A program made the position numbers and the translations under genes. Positions 49,807-62,018 of a DNA stretch of 64,000 nt are shown one piece after another. A model generated the notes under the pieces. The model was not told where the DNA came from. It searched no databases and saw only the letters and a list, made by a program, of their open reading frames with translations. Position 1 is the first letter of the stretch. Every line of letters begins with the position of its first letter. This stretch comes from Lutjanus erythropterus (lineage: Eukaryota; Chordata; Actinopteri; Lutjaniformes; Lutjanidae): contig CM034600.1 of NCBI GenBank assembly GCA_020091685.1, positions 7,019,837 to 7,083,836 of the forward strand, given 5' to 3'.

Positions 49807-52800
49807 TTGATAACCACTTTTCACTATATTCATTTTCATAGGACAAAGTATTGATCTATAAAGTAATTAACAAATTTGTCAGTTATGGCAAAAAAAGTGT
49901 TACTTGCACTGGGGGTGTGCCACAAATAAAAGTAATTCATATCCTGGTAAAGGAAATACTACAGTGAAGGTGTTAATTCCAAAAAGGGAAGAAACTTCAG
50001 TAGTTTGTGGAAGTGATTTAGTTACAAAAGATTAGTTGTACAATAAACCACGGTAATATGCAAAGAATAAGTACATCAAGACTGTAGTAACAAAAGCGGA
50101 CAAAACAACAAACTAATCTCACCACCTCAAGCAGAGGCACCTGGTTGAGTATGAGGAGAGCTAGCAATCTTTCGAGGAGCACTCAAGAGATGTTGTGACC
50201 TCTAAACAGTTACTGTTATTGCAGATTAATCCAGACTACACAACTACAGTTTGACTGATATATCGGCACAATATTGGCCTATCATAGCTATATTGGTCTA
50301 AACCAGTTCATATATATGTATATATATTTATATATGTATATTTAATCCTTTTTCTTAATTCTAGTTTACATATAGTTATTTATCATACACAGTTTATTGC
50401 TAAACTGTAAAATATCTTAACATCATGTCTTCATCACCAGTGTTTGATAACCACATTTGAGGGAGCACTGCAAGAATGTATTGATTCATGTATTCTATAT
50501 TGTCTATATTACATTCTGTTTGAGGACTATTGGCCAATATTTTGATGTCACAACTTTTAAAATTCCTAATATTGGTATCAGCCCCAAAAAATCCAGTGAC
50601 CATCAGGCCTTAAGTAGTAGTAGTGAGGATGGAGCTGGTTTATGGTTTAAGTGTGTCGGACCAAAAACAGCACAGCTTATTCAGTGACTGGTGGAGTATT
50701 TGAACTTCGGCAGACAAGGTGTTGAAAACCAGATACGTTCAGACTCACAGTTGTGAATCTGATAAAGAGGTCCAGAGCGAGTGCAACAGAAAGCCTGTTA
50801 TAAATCACTGAATATGTTTCATTATGCATCTAGTGTACTTCCCCCTTGTGATATTGGACATATTCCACCGAGCACATCTGTGATTTGCACAGTTTACTGC
50901 ACAACATCTACGACTACACACCAACTCCGCTCACCTTTGCTCTCTATTTGCACTATTGTTTTCCGTTTTCTGCATCAAAAAAGGGCGTCTCTGAAAAAAT
51001 CCCTCTACACACACAACCACACAACCCTCTGACATGTGCACACACCCACAGACATACACAAACACAGACGCACATTAAATAAACATGCATTGTGTCTCTC
51101 TCTTCCTCCACTTCAACGAGTTGTTGAAATTAGCCTGAATCTGTAAACGCCACTGGAGACCATTCATCACACACAGACAGCCACAGTCAGATGTAAAGTC
51201 AGGAGTCCATCCAGATGGGAGGAGATCTTATTACATCTGCCCTAACAACAGGCTATCTGAGCCGAGGTGAGTGTCAGTCACCTCTGTGATCTGGAGTGAA
51301 TGCGAGCCGTCCATTACTCTGCGCTGCTGTGCTTTAGGTCAGACAATGTATCAAATACAGCGAGGAGGAGTCTGGTTCACAAAACTTGCGGTGAGGCGTA
51401 GACTGACGTATCTTGCCAGTATTGGCTTGTTATAGCATATCACATATCAGACTGTCACATTATTGATGTTTAAGATGATGACAACGACAAGCATTTCTGA
51501 CAGAGCTACATATGTAACACAGAACCTTTATAAACCTTTAATTTAATAGATATTTGTTATACATGTGATGTTACAAGGTACACAAGAATTTTTGGTCAGA
51601 GTGGTAGGGGTTGACCAGTCATCAATCTGTACAATTATCAGAATCTGATTTTTTTTTTTTTTTTATCTGATTGCTGATAAACTGACTTTAAAATGTGCTA
51701 CTATGACTCTGGTGCAGCTGCCAGTTCTATTTTATTCAAACATATGATAAAAGGCATTTCTGTACAAATCTGAGTACAGCTTTCTCAAGTTTTACTAGAT
51801 TTATTTATTTACTTTTATCAGCTCCAAACATCAGTTATCAGCGTTATCAGTATTGGCGCAGAAAAAAAACCCATATTAGTTAGACATAGAAAACATAGAT
51901 GTCGCATTAACCATTTAGGCTTATTTCTGCAATATGTCAACATCGCCACCATATTGGTGCAGTCAAGACTGGCCTATGAACAGAGGAGCTGTGTAGGCTT
52001 GAAATATTTTACTGCTTTTCAGTCTCTCAAATATGTAGATTTCCTGCTTTTCTTCATTTATTATCATATTAAATTGAATATCTGGGTTTTGGACAAAACA
52101 AGACATTTAAAGACATCATGTTGGAGTTTGAGAAAATGGGATGGAGATTTTTCGGTATTTTCTGTCATTTCATAGACGTTGTAGCCCTAGTTTAAACATG
52201 ACGTTGCTGTTAACTTGCTGACCGGGCAAGTGAACAACTTTTACATTGGACCCTGTAATTTAATACAGACATAAATATTAAGCATCAGTAGTTTCAGTCT
52301 GAATTTTCACATGAAGGCTATGAGCCTTGATCTCCTGCTGTGATCCTAAATTAAAATAAAATTGCTTTTTGATGGGTGCAAATGGTAAAACACAAATCAC
52401 TGGATGCTCAAAAATGCTTCTTTTGATCCAAGGCTTCTGGTCTGGAGAGTGGGTGGGCCACAGGAATAAATCCTTAGAAAAATAATTCCATTGACTTCAG
52501 TAAATTTCAATGGGATTAAGTGTGTACGTGCTTGTGTATATGAAAAAGAGAAAGCGAGACGTCCCGAAGGGGATACAGGCTGCGGCTGGAGGCCAATAAC
52601 AGACCAATTACCCAGCTGACCACAGCAAGGAGCCTTTAGCTCAAAGGTTAATACAACATGAATTGATTTGACACACTAATAAAAACGTTAAGGACGATGT
52701 TACCTCAGGCCGCACCACATACACTTACACTCACACTGTCCCATTTACACCAAAGATGTTCAGACTAAACAGAAAAATGCAAGTTCACACAATTAACAAA

Positions 52801-52816
52801 CATGAAAAGGAGAACT

Positions 52817-52840
52817 ACACACACACACACACACACACAC
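52817..52840. repeat. (CA)n microsatellite
   Basis: Twelve units. Confidence 0.9.
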
Positions 52841-54713
52841 TAAGACTGCTATAGGGCCCCTTGGAGGGTATTATATAACATTACCCCTGACATATCAAGT
52901 GATTTCACGCACCTAGAGGCAGGACAATCGAGCCATTTGTTCAGCAGGTCAAAAATAGCCGCCTCCTTCATGGTCGTCTACTATTACTACCATTACTACT
53001 ACTGTGTCTGCACTGCAATTTGGCTTTAAGGGGCCCCACAGCTCAAAATGACCACAATATATCTGCACAGGTTAATGCGGTTGTTGATCAGTACAAATAA
53101 GTCTGTCCATTTTTGGAGGGCAGCTGCTGGGATTTAATGACTTCATACTGTTTTTGGAACAAAAAGCTACACACACTGGAAATTCAAGATGGAGAACAAT
53201 TTAGTGTTGAATAAATAGTAGCTGCAGCATTCCACTGTGTTGTTTAGTGATATATTACCTCCGTTCTCAATGAACTCTAAACCTGTTGATTAAATGTTAA
53301 AGTGAGGTCAGGTTACTCAGCTGTATAAAAAAGTGAGAAAGAGAAGTGGAAGAACAAAAAACCTTAAACCACAGGTAAGGCTTAGCAAACGTTCATTCAC
53401 ATACTCTGATTACTGTTGTTTTTTGTAGAAATGTATAACATGTATGCACTCTCCCTTCATCATTCCCAAAGTATCTGCTGTAACTCTTCCTTCTTCCCAT
53501 TCAGCAGAAACCAGCGATAAAAAGGAGCAAAGCGCCCTGTCAGATCAGCTGACCCAAGTGTTTGGAAACCAGGGCCAGGAAGAGGATATGTGGTCTCCTC
53601 TGCAGCTTTTTACAATCATGCCTGTTGTTATCAGTCCCTGGAGTGTCTCCCTGCTCTGTTTTCAGAACCACACGAGAGAGGACAGAATGAAAGACCCATT
53701 TCAGGAGGAAAAACAGAAAGAAGATTCAAAACAGTGTACTGCATGTGTGCACACTGCATGAAAAGCCAAATCCCGATGATCATGATGAAGTCTTGTTTTT
53801 CTATGGACAAGAAAAAAAATCTGACTGCTCATAGTGAAGTTTTTATTTCTTTGATGTGGATCTTATAGAGGTTGCTTGACTTGTTTCAATTAGCACCTGC
53901 TGATTCACATAAAAAGGCAAAAACAAAAGCTACTTTCTCAGCCTGTTCGCAGATTCTATTCACTTGCTGAGAGGAAGACAAGATTCAATTCAATCAATAA
54001 GATTATGACTTGTTAAAACCGATTTAAATATGCTGTGACATAGAAAGTGGATGGAGTACAAAAATAAACTCATGACCTCAGCATTAAGTCCTTGACAATC
54101 AACCAACTTATCAACCAAGAAACTACATAAATATAACATTTTTCTGTCCATGTATACCATGTAGAACTTGCGTAACTGCACCGTTCATTATACCTGTATG
54201 CAGGGTCTCTTCAGGTAATTAATGTATGAGATACCTAAGATAAGATACCTTACAGGTAGATGGTGTTTACCTGTTAATTTCTTTTTTGTGTGTGTGTAAA
54301 AAATATCAGTTTTAGGGAGAACTTACAACTACTGCAACTACAGTTTAAGTGGTAAGTTTTCTCGGTGGCCTGTTTTCAAGTCTATTATAGCAGCCCTGTG
54401 TAGTTTAAAGGGCTGTTTGAACTCTAGAGGCTTTTAAAATGGTGGTTTCACGTGCTGTACACATCTGGTGCAGTCTGCTGCCACCTTAGACTGCTAACCA
54501 GTCTCCAGCTTCAGACATGCCTGGCATCAGGGGGCTGAGCTCGACAATGAAAAGGGTTTAATGTGTGTCTGTATATGTGTGAGTGTGAGTAAGGTGATGG
54601 AGATTAGACAGAAGACAAAGGAGAGAGAGCCAGTGTCAATTGCCCTGAGTGGACAACACACATGTAACCGGACCCTACAGCCGCGGCCATGACCTCACTG
54701 GGTTTTTCCACAG

Positions 54714-54749
54714 GCACACACACACACATACACACACACACACACACAA
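54714..54749. repeat. (CA)n microsatellite
   Basis: CA repeat with one TA interruption. Confidence 0.9.
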
Positions 54750-55329
54750 ACCGGGCACATAGCAGGTCCTCGGCTAGCATACAGTCAGCGGAGCCTGGCA
54801 CAGCGAGAGCCAGCTTCCATTCAGAGAGTCATGCATTGTAATCCTACACAGTGTGATCACACAGGCATGCTTCACAGCAGAGAATGCTAATCTAAACCAA
54901 AAAGGCAAGACACAAAGAAACAGCCGGGTGACTAGTTTCTGACGGGCGGAGCAGCGGATCGAATACATTTTGGTCTCAGGTTAAAAAAGAAACCTCTGAG
55001 TGTTTCCCACGTGAGTCAGCATTAACCAAGCTGAGCTGCGGTGATGTTTCTAACGTTCCTTACACAGTGATGGGAAGCAGAATGGAGAGAAATACGCCAT
55101 AAAGATGTGTAACTGCTGCTGTGATGATGGAAACTGATTTTGTGTTATTGTGAGGAAAGGCAACAATAACATGCCCATAACACATCCTGTGTCAAACCAG
55201 CAGTCAGCGTTGACATTTTAATTTTCAAACCATGACCACATTCACAATGAAAACGCGACAATTATGAAACGAAACGAAAATCAATGGCGCCTGAAAATTT
55301 GCAGGAAATTGATTTGGATATTTCCAAAC

Positions 55330-55437
55330 ACCCACCAACTATATCACTGCACATAGGGAAGTGCGCATCTACTCATAGACAAATAGTTGAAAACAAAAAA
55401 TATTTTTATTTGGAGGTGAACTGTCCCTTTAATTGTC
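55330..55437. mobile_element. family B fragment
   Basis: CACCCACCAACTATATCACTG (centre of the element) followed by GGAGGTGAACTGTCCCTTTAA (terminus). Confidence 0.5.
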
Positions 55438-56060
55438 AAATTACTCCACTGCTAAGAAGAAATGACACAAGTTAAATTAAAAAAAAAGTAAAGTAAATTA
55501 TATCACTGTAGACTGGCACCATTGGCTGATTTTTCCCCACAAGACTCATTAGAATAAAGGATTGAATAACTTTTTAGAAAAACATCTACAACTGGATATT
55601 TTTCACAATGGTGACCAAATAAAACATTCAATATCTTTGCTAAGCTAAACGTCACTTTCACACATTTTTGTAAGACTTTTTAACACATAATAAACTGCAC
55701 TTCTGCATGACCTGCAGCAAACCCACATGAAAAACACAGCGGGCCGAGTACGTGTTTCCAACTAGGCCAACACCTGTTCTGTGCTTTACTGCACTTTTCT
55801 GAGAATCAAACAGCTTAGATCACTCTGCACTGGAAAATCTGCTGTCACCCAGGCCGTGTAATGTGTGTGTACGCTGTAAAAGCAAAAATGTTGTAAAGAG
55901 GACGAGATGCAGTCCTGAGCAGACTGGCAGCATTTTTCCACATGAATGTTTCAGCGCCGATGGCTGTGGCCTTACTTTAACAGGTTTAAGTGAAATATTA
56001 CCGACCCACAACACAAGTACTTATTAAGTACAGTGCAGTCAGTATTTAGTGTTCACCTAC

Positions 56061-56129
56061 CGGCCACTGTATGAAAAATGTTGTCCTGTCTGTCTGTCTT
56101 TATGATGTTAGCAGAGGTGCTGATTCCAT
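56061..56129 (-). CDS. hdac7: probable hdac7 upstream exon (5' coding or 5' UTR)
   Basis: 69-nt exon with acceptor ctccacag and donor GCCG|GTAGGT. It is open in the single frame whose last base joins the exon at 27730 (G plus AT gives Asp) and would encode GISTSANIIKTDRQDN then IFHTVA. A Gly-hydrophobic-Ser beginning after a split Asp, followed by about 22 residues and then D...P...PMDLR, mirrors the HDAC4/HDAC5 N-terminus. No in-frame ATG is present, so it is coding only if a start exon lies upstream; otherwise it is 5' UTR. An overlapping alternative donor (TAG|GTGAAC) lies 4 nt further on. Confidence 0.5.
56100..56129 (-). other. possible upstream ORF in the 5' exon
   Basis: ATG at the very first bases of the exon opens a 9-codon reading frame (MESAPLLTS, then TAA), out of frame with the main coding sequence. 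If the exon is 5' UTR this is a candidate translational brake. Short ORFs occur by chance often. Confidence 0.3.
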
Positions 56130-56519
56130 CTGTGGAGACAAACAGAAAAATAAATCAGTGACATGCAACAAAGTAAACAATGTAAAATAGGCAAACAGCA
56201 GCTCCAAAATGGTTCAAAACGTTGTTGTTTATCTAAAATCCTAATTTTTGTTGTGAAAAATGTCAACTGCAGGCAACCATGAAGTGTCCCAGAGAAGTTG
56301 TTGTAATCCTCACTGGTAGCCAACAGAGGCAGATAAAAGTCACAGATGACTTAATGCTCCTTAAAGGTTTGTATTAGCAGACTTGGCCACCTGATGGGTG
56401 CGGCTGGGCACAATTTGAGCTGCTCTTGTGATGTAAGCCCCACCCGTCATGTATAATATTTGACCCAAATCACCCATGGGCCAGCAGAAATAAAACACAT
56501 ACACACTCAAATGTTTTTT

Positions 56520-56521
<2 letters not shown>

Positions 56522-56584
<63 letters not shown>
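56522..56584. repeat. (GT)n microsatellite
   Basis: About 31 units, 0.4 kb upstream of the exon at 56061-56129. Confidence 0.95.
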
Positions 56585-56592
<8 letters not shown>

Positions 56593-56704
56593 TGTGTGCA
56601 TGTGTGTGTGGTAGATTTGTAAATTTGTTGTTGATTAACATCTGTTTTGCAGCAAAAACCTAATTGGGGTCAAACACAAGGGCCAAACATAGGCTACAAA
56701 AAAT

Positions 56705-57190
56705 ATGAATTAGGGCCTTACTGATACCGGATTTTTGGGTCCGATAATGATATGTGCAAGTAAAAACAATTCAGATCCCATATATTGGCACATATTTTCT
56801 ATACAGAATGTAATGTACAGAATGTACAATATATACATAGACACACATTTTTGCAACACCCCCTAATTGTGGCAAAGATATGTCATGGAGGCAGGGTGTA
56901 CAACAGTAAACTTAATAATAAACTTTATTGTCCATTTTTAATCATTATAAATAACTATGAATTTAAAAAAGCACAAATATTGGAAAATATATGCAGATGT
57001 TGGATCCTGATTACGGGAAAATATCAAATCTTCACAAAATGCTGCTTATAAAGCTAACGAATTCAATCTGCATTATGTTCTGTTAAAAAAAAGTTTTCAT
57101 ATAGGCACATATTGGACAACGTATATGCTGATACAGCTGTGATAGGCTAATATTAGGTTGACAATGATAGTTGACCAATATGTAGGTCAA
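56705..57190. mobile_element. TATATCGGC-type repeat
   Basis: AGGGCCTTACTGATACCGG at the left, CTGTGATAGGCTAATATTAGG and GTTGACCAATATG at the right, with degenerate ends. Related pieces occur at 18660-19030, 20085-20220, 21120-21485, 50240-50600, 51400-51900 and 57660-57800. Confidence 0.55.
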
Positions 57191-58227
57191 GGCTCTAGTG
57201 TATGGCAGACCTGTTTCTTGTGAACTCTGATGCTGGTTAGCATCTGTTCAGCAAACACAAGGAGTCTAACACCAGAGCCAAAAGTACATAATATGTGAAT
57301 AATACCTGAGAAATGACTGATAAGAGGTGAAGTATGTGACTCACAGACCTCAAACAGTTTCAGGAAAACATTTTTCGTGTTTCGACAACCATAAATTACA
57401 TTCTTTCTACAGGTATTTATGGCATTTTTACTGGAGCCGGACAGACAGCATTTTATGTATATTTAATTCAAGTTGTTCCGTTTGTGTTTTCTTTAATCTA
57501 TAATTATTTTTAAAAATACCACTGTGCTCTACATAGTGCTCACCGGCACACTGCTGCCTAACACAGAACTGCATGTCTACTGTTGGTCACCTTGTCTTAA
57601 TTAAAGTGAGATGAATTGTGGGCTAATTATTTTGGTTGGGAGGATCAAAAGCATTGTTTTTCGGAATGCTATGCACGCAGGACACAGGTTGCTTCTATAT
57701 CACATTTTTTTAATTACCTACAATCAGTAGAAAATAGTAATAATAACAGTAACTATATAGGCACCCACACCCCCAAATATTCAATATCGGTCGGGCTCTA
57801 ATTTTTTACGGCACTTTATCCTTCATAATGACTTTATGGTGCTTGATCACACTTTCATTTGTAGGCTTATGTCTATCATATTCCTCAAGGAACATGGTGT
57901 ATAACGCTCACTAGGGAGTTAATAGTGACTTTAAGCGATAAAATAACTATTAAGACAGAATTTAGTTTACAGTTACAACATTCTTCACTTTAGAGTTACA
58001 ATATTCTTCACACTTAACGGTTAAAAGTTATTTTCTGACGCACTTCACGCGCTCGACATTTGAGCGCTCGTGAGCAATTAAAAACAAGAGCCAAACACCT
58101 GCGCAGGTAGCCTTTCTTAGCAACGCTAAACTCCCATATAAACAACAGAAAAGTGAACACGTACAGCACCTTTAACGGACTCCCAGCTGTTCCCACATTA
58201 AACCCTGTCAGCACCAGCGTTTCCTAC

Positions 58228-58440
58228 CGTGTGAGACAGACCCCGTTAACACCTCACAGCCTCCTCCTCAAACAGTCCAAACATTTGAAGATAATCCAGC
58301 TAAACAAATCCTCCGCGTGTGCATCCAAGGGAGAAAGGAGAAGAGAAAAGCCTGACGGGAGGTGATGGTGTGAACCGCTGGTGTTGTCAGTAGACAGTAC
58401 AGAAGGAGGGAGGAGGAAAAGAAAAGAGACTTATCGGAGG
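58228..58440 (-). other. hdac7: candidate first exon (5' UTR) of hdac7
   Basis: GC/CpG-rich stretch ending at the possible donor CACACG|GTAGGA. Its reading frame into the exon at 56129 meets TGA without an ATG, so it would be non-coding. The 5' end is not visible; a pyrimidine-rich stretch (transcript sense) at about 58390-58440 could mark the start. Confidence 0.33.
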
Positions 58441-58700
58441 CAGAAAAGAAAAGTCCGGCCCCTCAAGTCCTGCCCCCTCCCCTCCGCTCTCCTGCTGACA
58501 GAAATAGCAAGCGAGGCGGGTCCCACCAAAAATAGCCTTGACTTCACACGGACCTTCAGGACTATTGTTTCTCCGCACTGACTGACTCCCATTGGGTGCG
58601 CGCTGCAGCCAATCCGCGCTTGGCTGCTTATAACTTGGTCAACAGTACTAACTTTGTTTCCACAGTGCGTGTGTGGGGGGACTTGTTGTGTCAATTAAAA
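58440..58700 (-). promoter_or_regulatory. hdac7: presumptive hdac7 promoter
   Basis: CpG-richer than the surrounding DNA. Elements seen: C-rich/GC-box stretch at about 58465-58492, GGCGGG at 58515-58520, MEF2/CArG-like CCAAAAATAG at 58526-58535, CCAAT (minus) at 58591-58595, CCAAT (plus) at 58609-58613 inside a perfect interrupted palindrome (58605-58627), and a TATAA-like sequence at about 58627-58634. Position just upstream of the first exon candidates supports promoter function, but the start site is inferred. Confidence 0.45.
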
Positions 58701-59210
58701 TAATGGCCCCTACACTGTGGCTCCATCTGCTGTCAAAAACCTCCACCCTCCCTGCGCTGTTATTGCACCAAGCAGAGTTATGTGACTCTGGAGTTCCTGA
58801 CCCTCTCCATGGGGTCCTTTGGAGGGCCGCAGACAAAAAATGTGAGCAAGTTTAATTTAACTTTACACACTCAGCAGTGCTAAGATTCAACTTCCCATGC
58901 TAGCCTATTCATGCACTGGACTCCCCAAACATTTGTGCTGATATTTTACAGTTTTTATTCTCATGAGTAAATGTTTCCTAAAATGACAAATAGCCTGCCC
59001 AGTGTTTCACTGTGTGCGCGTGTTATTTTTGTTAAACAGTATTTAGACCAGCATGTGACACTCCATGATGAAGCACATGTTGGTGAGTCTGCTGCTTAAA
59101 AGCAAAGGAAACTCCAACACATGCTGTACTGGCTTGCAGTGGGCAGATTTGTAATGAACTGCCATTTTTTTTGGCCACTGAGTTCATTCCTGATCTGTAA
59201 CATACAGTAC

Positions 59211-59550
59211 ACTGTAAAAATAAACTATTTTAACCTCTGACTTAACATCCTGGCTGCCTTAAAATTTTAAGTTGGCTGACATTAAAAAGATGTAATTTTG
59301 TAACGATTCAAAACAGATCAACTTTTCTAGTCCAGTCTTGAAGTGTATTAGAGACAAACAAGTTTTCATCATATATGTTTCCTTCACACTTTAAGAAAGA
59401 AGGGTCTCAGGAGAGTTTTAACTCTCGAGCAATGCATGCTGGGAAATTTGAAGTTTCATCAACTTAAGTAAATAAGGCTTGTATGTTTATGTTAATTTAA
59501 TAAGTAAAGATTAGTCGATTCCACTAAATTCCTGCACAATTCCTTTTCTC
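59211..59550. repeat. repeat shared with 42640-42970
   Basis: Blocks AGTTTTCATCATATATGTTT, CAATGCATGCTGGG and AGATTAGT(C/T)GATT(C/T)CACTAAATTCCT occur in both places in the same order; ends resemble ACTGTAAAAA / TTTTTTACAGTG. Confidence 0.6.
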
Positions 59551-59599
59551 TTTCTTTCTTTTGTTGCGTGTTTTTAATGCAGGCCAGGACAAGGAAATC

Positions 59600-60290
59600 T
59601 CTAATTACAGTCATCAAAGTTAGAAGAAGTATTCAGATCTTTTACCTCTGTAAAAATACTCAACTACAGGTATAAAACTACTAAATATTATCAGTAAAAT
59701 GTACTAAAAAGTAAAAGTATTTATGCAGTTAAATTGTCCCTGTCAGCGTTTTACTGTTAGGGTTAGGCAGCAAGCCTGAATGTGTTGCATTTTGCCGCTG
59801 TAGATGTAGATGTTTAAGGTCGCGCTTAACTACTTTTTATACTGTAGTGTAGTTTATTCGACAACAATGCATCATATTCTACAAGATCATCATATGTTTG
59901 CAGCATCTATGAGCTTGGAAGCAGTTTTGTGAGCGTGCATGTTCCAGCTCATCCAAGATGTTTTTTAAACAGTTTATTTAATTTCAGAAGTGGGAGATTT
60001 TTCTCAACCCATAAAGGGAAACTTCATCTTTCAGTTTATCACAAACATTCAACATCAACACATCTGGAGATACATGGATTTCACTGGACGGGAAGCGTGA
60101 GAAAAATTCTAATCTGAAAAGTTACCTGTATCTAAAGCTGCCGGACAAGTGTAGTCGAGTAAAAACTACAATATTTGCCTCTGAGAATGTAATGGATGCT
60201 TAAGGTGTCATAAATTAAAATATTCAAGTAAGGTACAAGTACCTCAAATTGTTATTAAGTACAGTACTTGATTAAATGTAGTTACACTGA
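59600..60290. repeat. AAGTAAAAGTA-type repeat
   Basis: AGAAGTATTCAGATCTTTTACC at one end, CAAGTAAGGTACAAGTACCTCAAA near the other. A short related piece lies at 26085-26275. Confidence 0.5.
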
Positions 60291-60564
60291 CAGTCATGTA
60301 CCAATTGAGCTAATGTCTACTAACACCATTTCTTGACTGGATTTCACCTTGTTGTTAAAAGTTTTGTGCAAAAGCATTTTGATTTCCTGCTAGTGAACAT
60401 ATTTTGGTACCTCTGACTGTAGCTATTTCAATCAGCACTCAAAAAACTGAAATCTTTTTCCAAAAAGTGAACTTCTAAATCCATGCATTTAACATGCCCG
60501 GTTTACTAATGGCATAAGTTACAAATGTTGAATTTCATGCCTGCAGTTGATTCGTGAGAGCTTT

Positions 60565-60935
60565 AAAGGGACATTCCACCCCCAACTCAAAATTTTTTTT
60601 TTTTCCTCTGAGCTGTAGTGCTATTCATGCATCTAGATTTGTTTTTGGTGTGCAATGCTGAGTTCTGGAGACATCAGCTATAGAGATGTCTGTCTTCTCT
60701 CCAATAAAATGGGATTAAACGGCAGTTGGCTTTTGGTGCTCCAAGCAAAAAAATACATTTGGAAAATTCAAAACTAGTCTTTCTTTCCAAAAACCATGAT
60801 CTGGTTACTCAAGATATTCCACAGACCTTGTTGTGTGCAGTTTCATGTAGGAACTACTTTCTTTCTGCAGTAGAATCTAGCAGAACTACTTACTGTTCTA
60901 CTAGAAAGAAAGTAGTTCCTACATCTCCTTTTGAC
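60565..60935. mobile_element. family B, truncated right arm
   Basis: AAAGGGACATTCCACCCC, CTGTAGTGCTATTC, GAGATGTCTGTCTTCTCTCC, CAGACCTTGTTGTG, then the start of an inverted arm CTAGAAAGAAAGTAGTTCC. Confidence 0.7.
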
Positions 60936-61464
60936 TTTTAAAATCTGATTTGAATGACTGGACCATTTTGGAATTCTTTTTATGCATTTAATACCACAGA
61001 AATATTCTTCTTAATAATAAAAAGACATGCACGCTTCCATTTAACAAGATCAACTTGTACAACATTTCGCTAACCACCACACTTTAACACTGTTCTCACG
61101 TCCTCACCACCAGTAGAACAAAGGGCCCTCATGAGGAAATGTTTGGAATACTTTCTGTGGGCCTAATAACAATGTCATATATTGTTGAGCTGATTATACA
61201 AACAGCTTTACACGCTACTGTACATTTCATTCACTGAGAGGCATAAACCATGCCACAATAGAGTGGTAATCTATGAGGTTAAAAGTGCAAGATTAAAGAT
61301 TGTATCAAAGAAGCAAAGCTAAGTCAAGTCTGTTTGAAACAAAATACTCCTGTTCTACAATGTTGTTAGTGGTCTAAATTGCAAAATATAGGCCTTTTTT
61401 TGCACTATTTAGTCAGATCAGTTTGATAAATTGCACCGGAGGTTTGGTATAAGAACATATTTAA

Positions 61465-62018
61465 AGGGACATTTCATCCCAAAATCATAAATGCATATGT
61501 AGTGCTGTTTATCCATCTAGATTTTTTTTTGGTGTGATTTGCAGAGTTTTGGAGATATCATCCATAGAGATGTCTGCCTTCTCTCCAATATAATGGAACA
61601 AAATGGCATTTCTGGTGCTCAAGCAGGCAAAACAAACAAAAAAAAAACATTTGGAAAAACTTCCAAACTTTCCAGAAATCATGACCCGGTTACTCAAGAT
61701 GATCCACAGACCTTGTTGCGAGCAGTTATGTGGGAACTAGCTACTTCTTTCTAGTAGAGGAAATGTAGTTCCGGTAATTTGTACTGCAGAAGCAAAGTAG
61801 TTACTACGTCAAACTGCTGACAACAAGGTCTGCAGGTTATTTTGAGTAACCAGGTCATGATTTCTGGAAAGAGACACTGCTGCTGAGGTTTTCAAATTTG
61901 CTTTTTGGTGCTTTGAGCAGGACATGTTGAGTGTCATTTACATTGAAAGAGAGGGCAGACATCTTTCCAACTGATGTCTCCAGAATTTTTGATTTTGGGG
62001 TGAACTGTCCCTTTAAAG
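61465..62018. mobile_element. palindromic repeat, family B (full copy)
   Basis: From AAAGGGACATTTCATCCC to GGGGTGAACTGTCCCTTTAA, inverted arms meeting near 61755-61800. Shares its internal blocks with the copies at 12176 and 60565. Confidence 0.75.

Noticed and set aside
55265-55280. GAAAC triplicate resembling an interferon response element
   Set aside because: Spacing between GAAA cores is one base, not two, so it does not match the canonical element.
57543-57580. Possible start exon (ATG then ten codons, phase 1, donor GCCG|GTGAGC) that would supply the ATG for the exon at 56129
   Set aside because: Phase and donor fit, but the acceptor lacks a pyrimidine tract, the peptide (MQFCVRQQCA) has no likeness to class IIa N-termini, and the surrounding DNA looks repeat-derived.
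58673-58855. Divergent plus-strand frame starting MAPTLWLH just beyond the promoter
   Set aside because: Short, no recognisable domain, no splice donor in frame that I can support; could be chance in GC-richer DNA.
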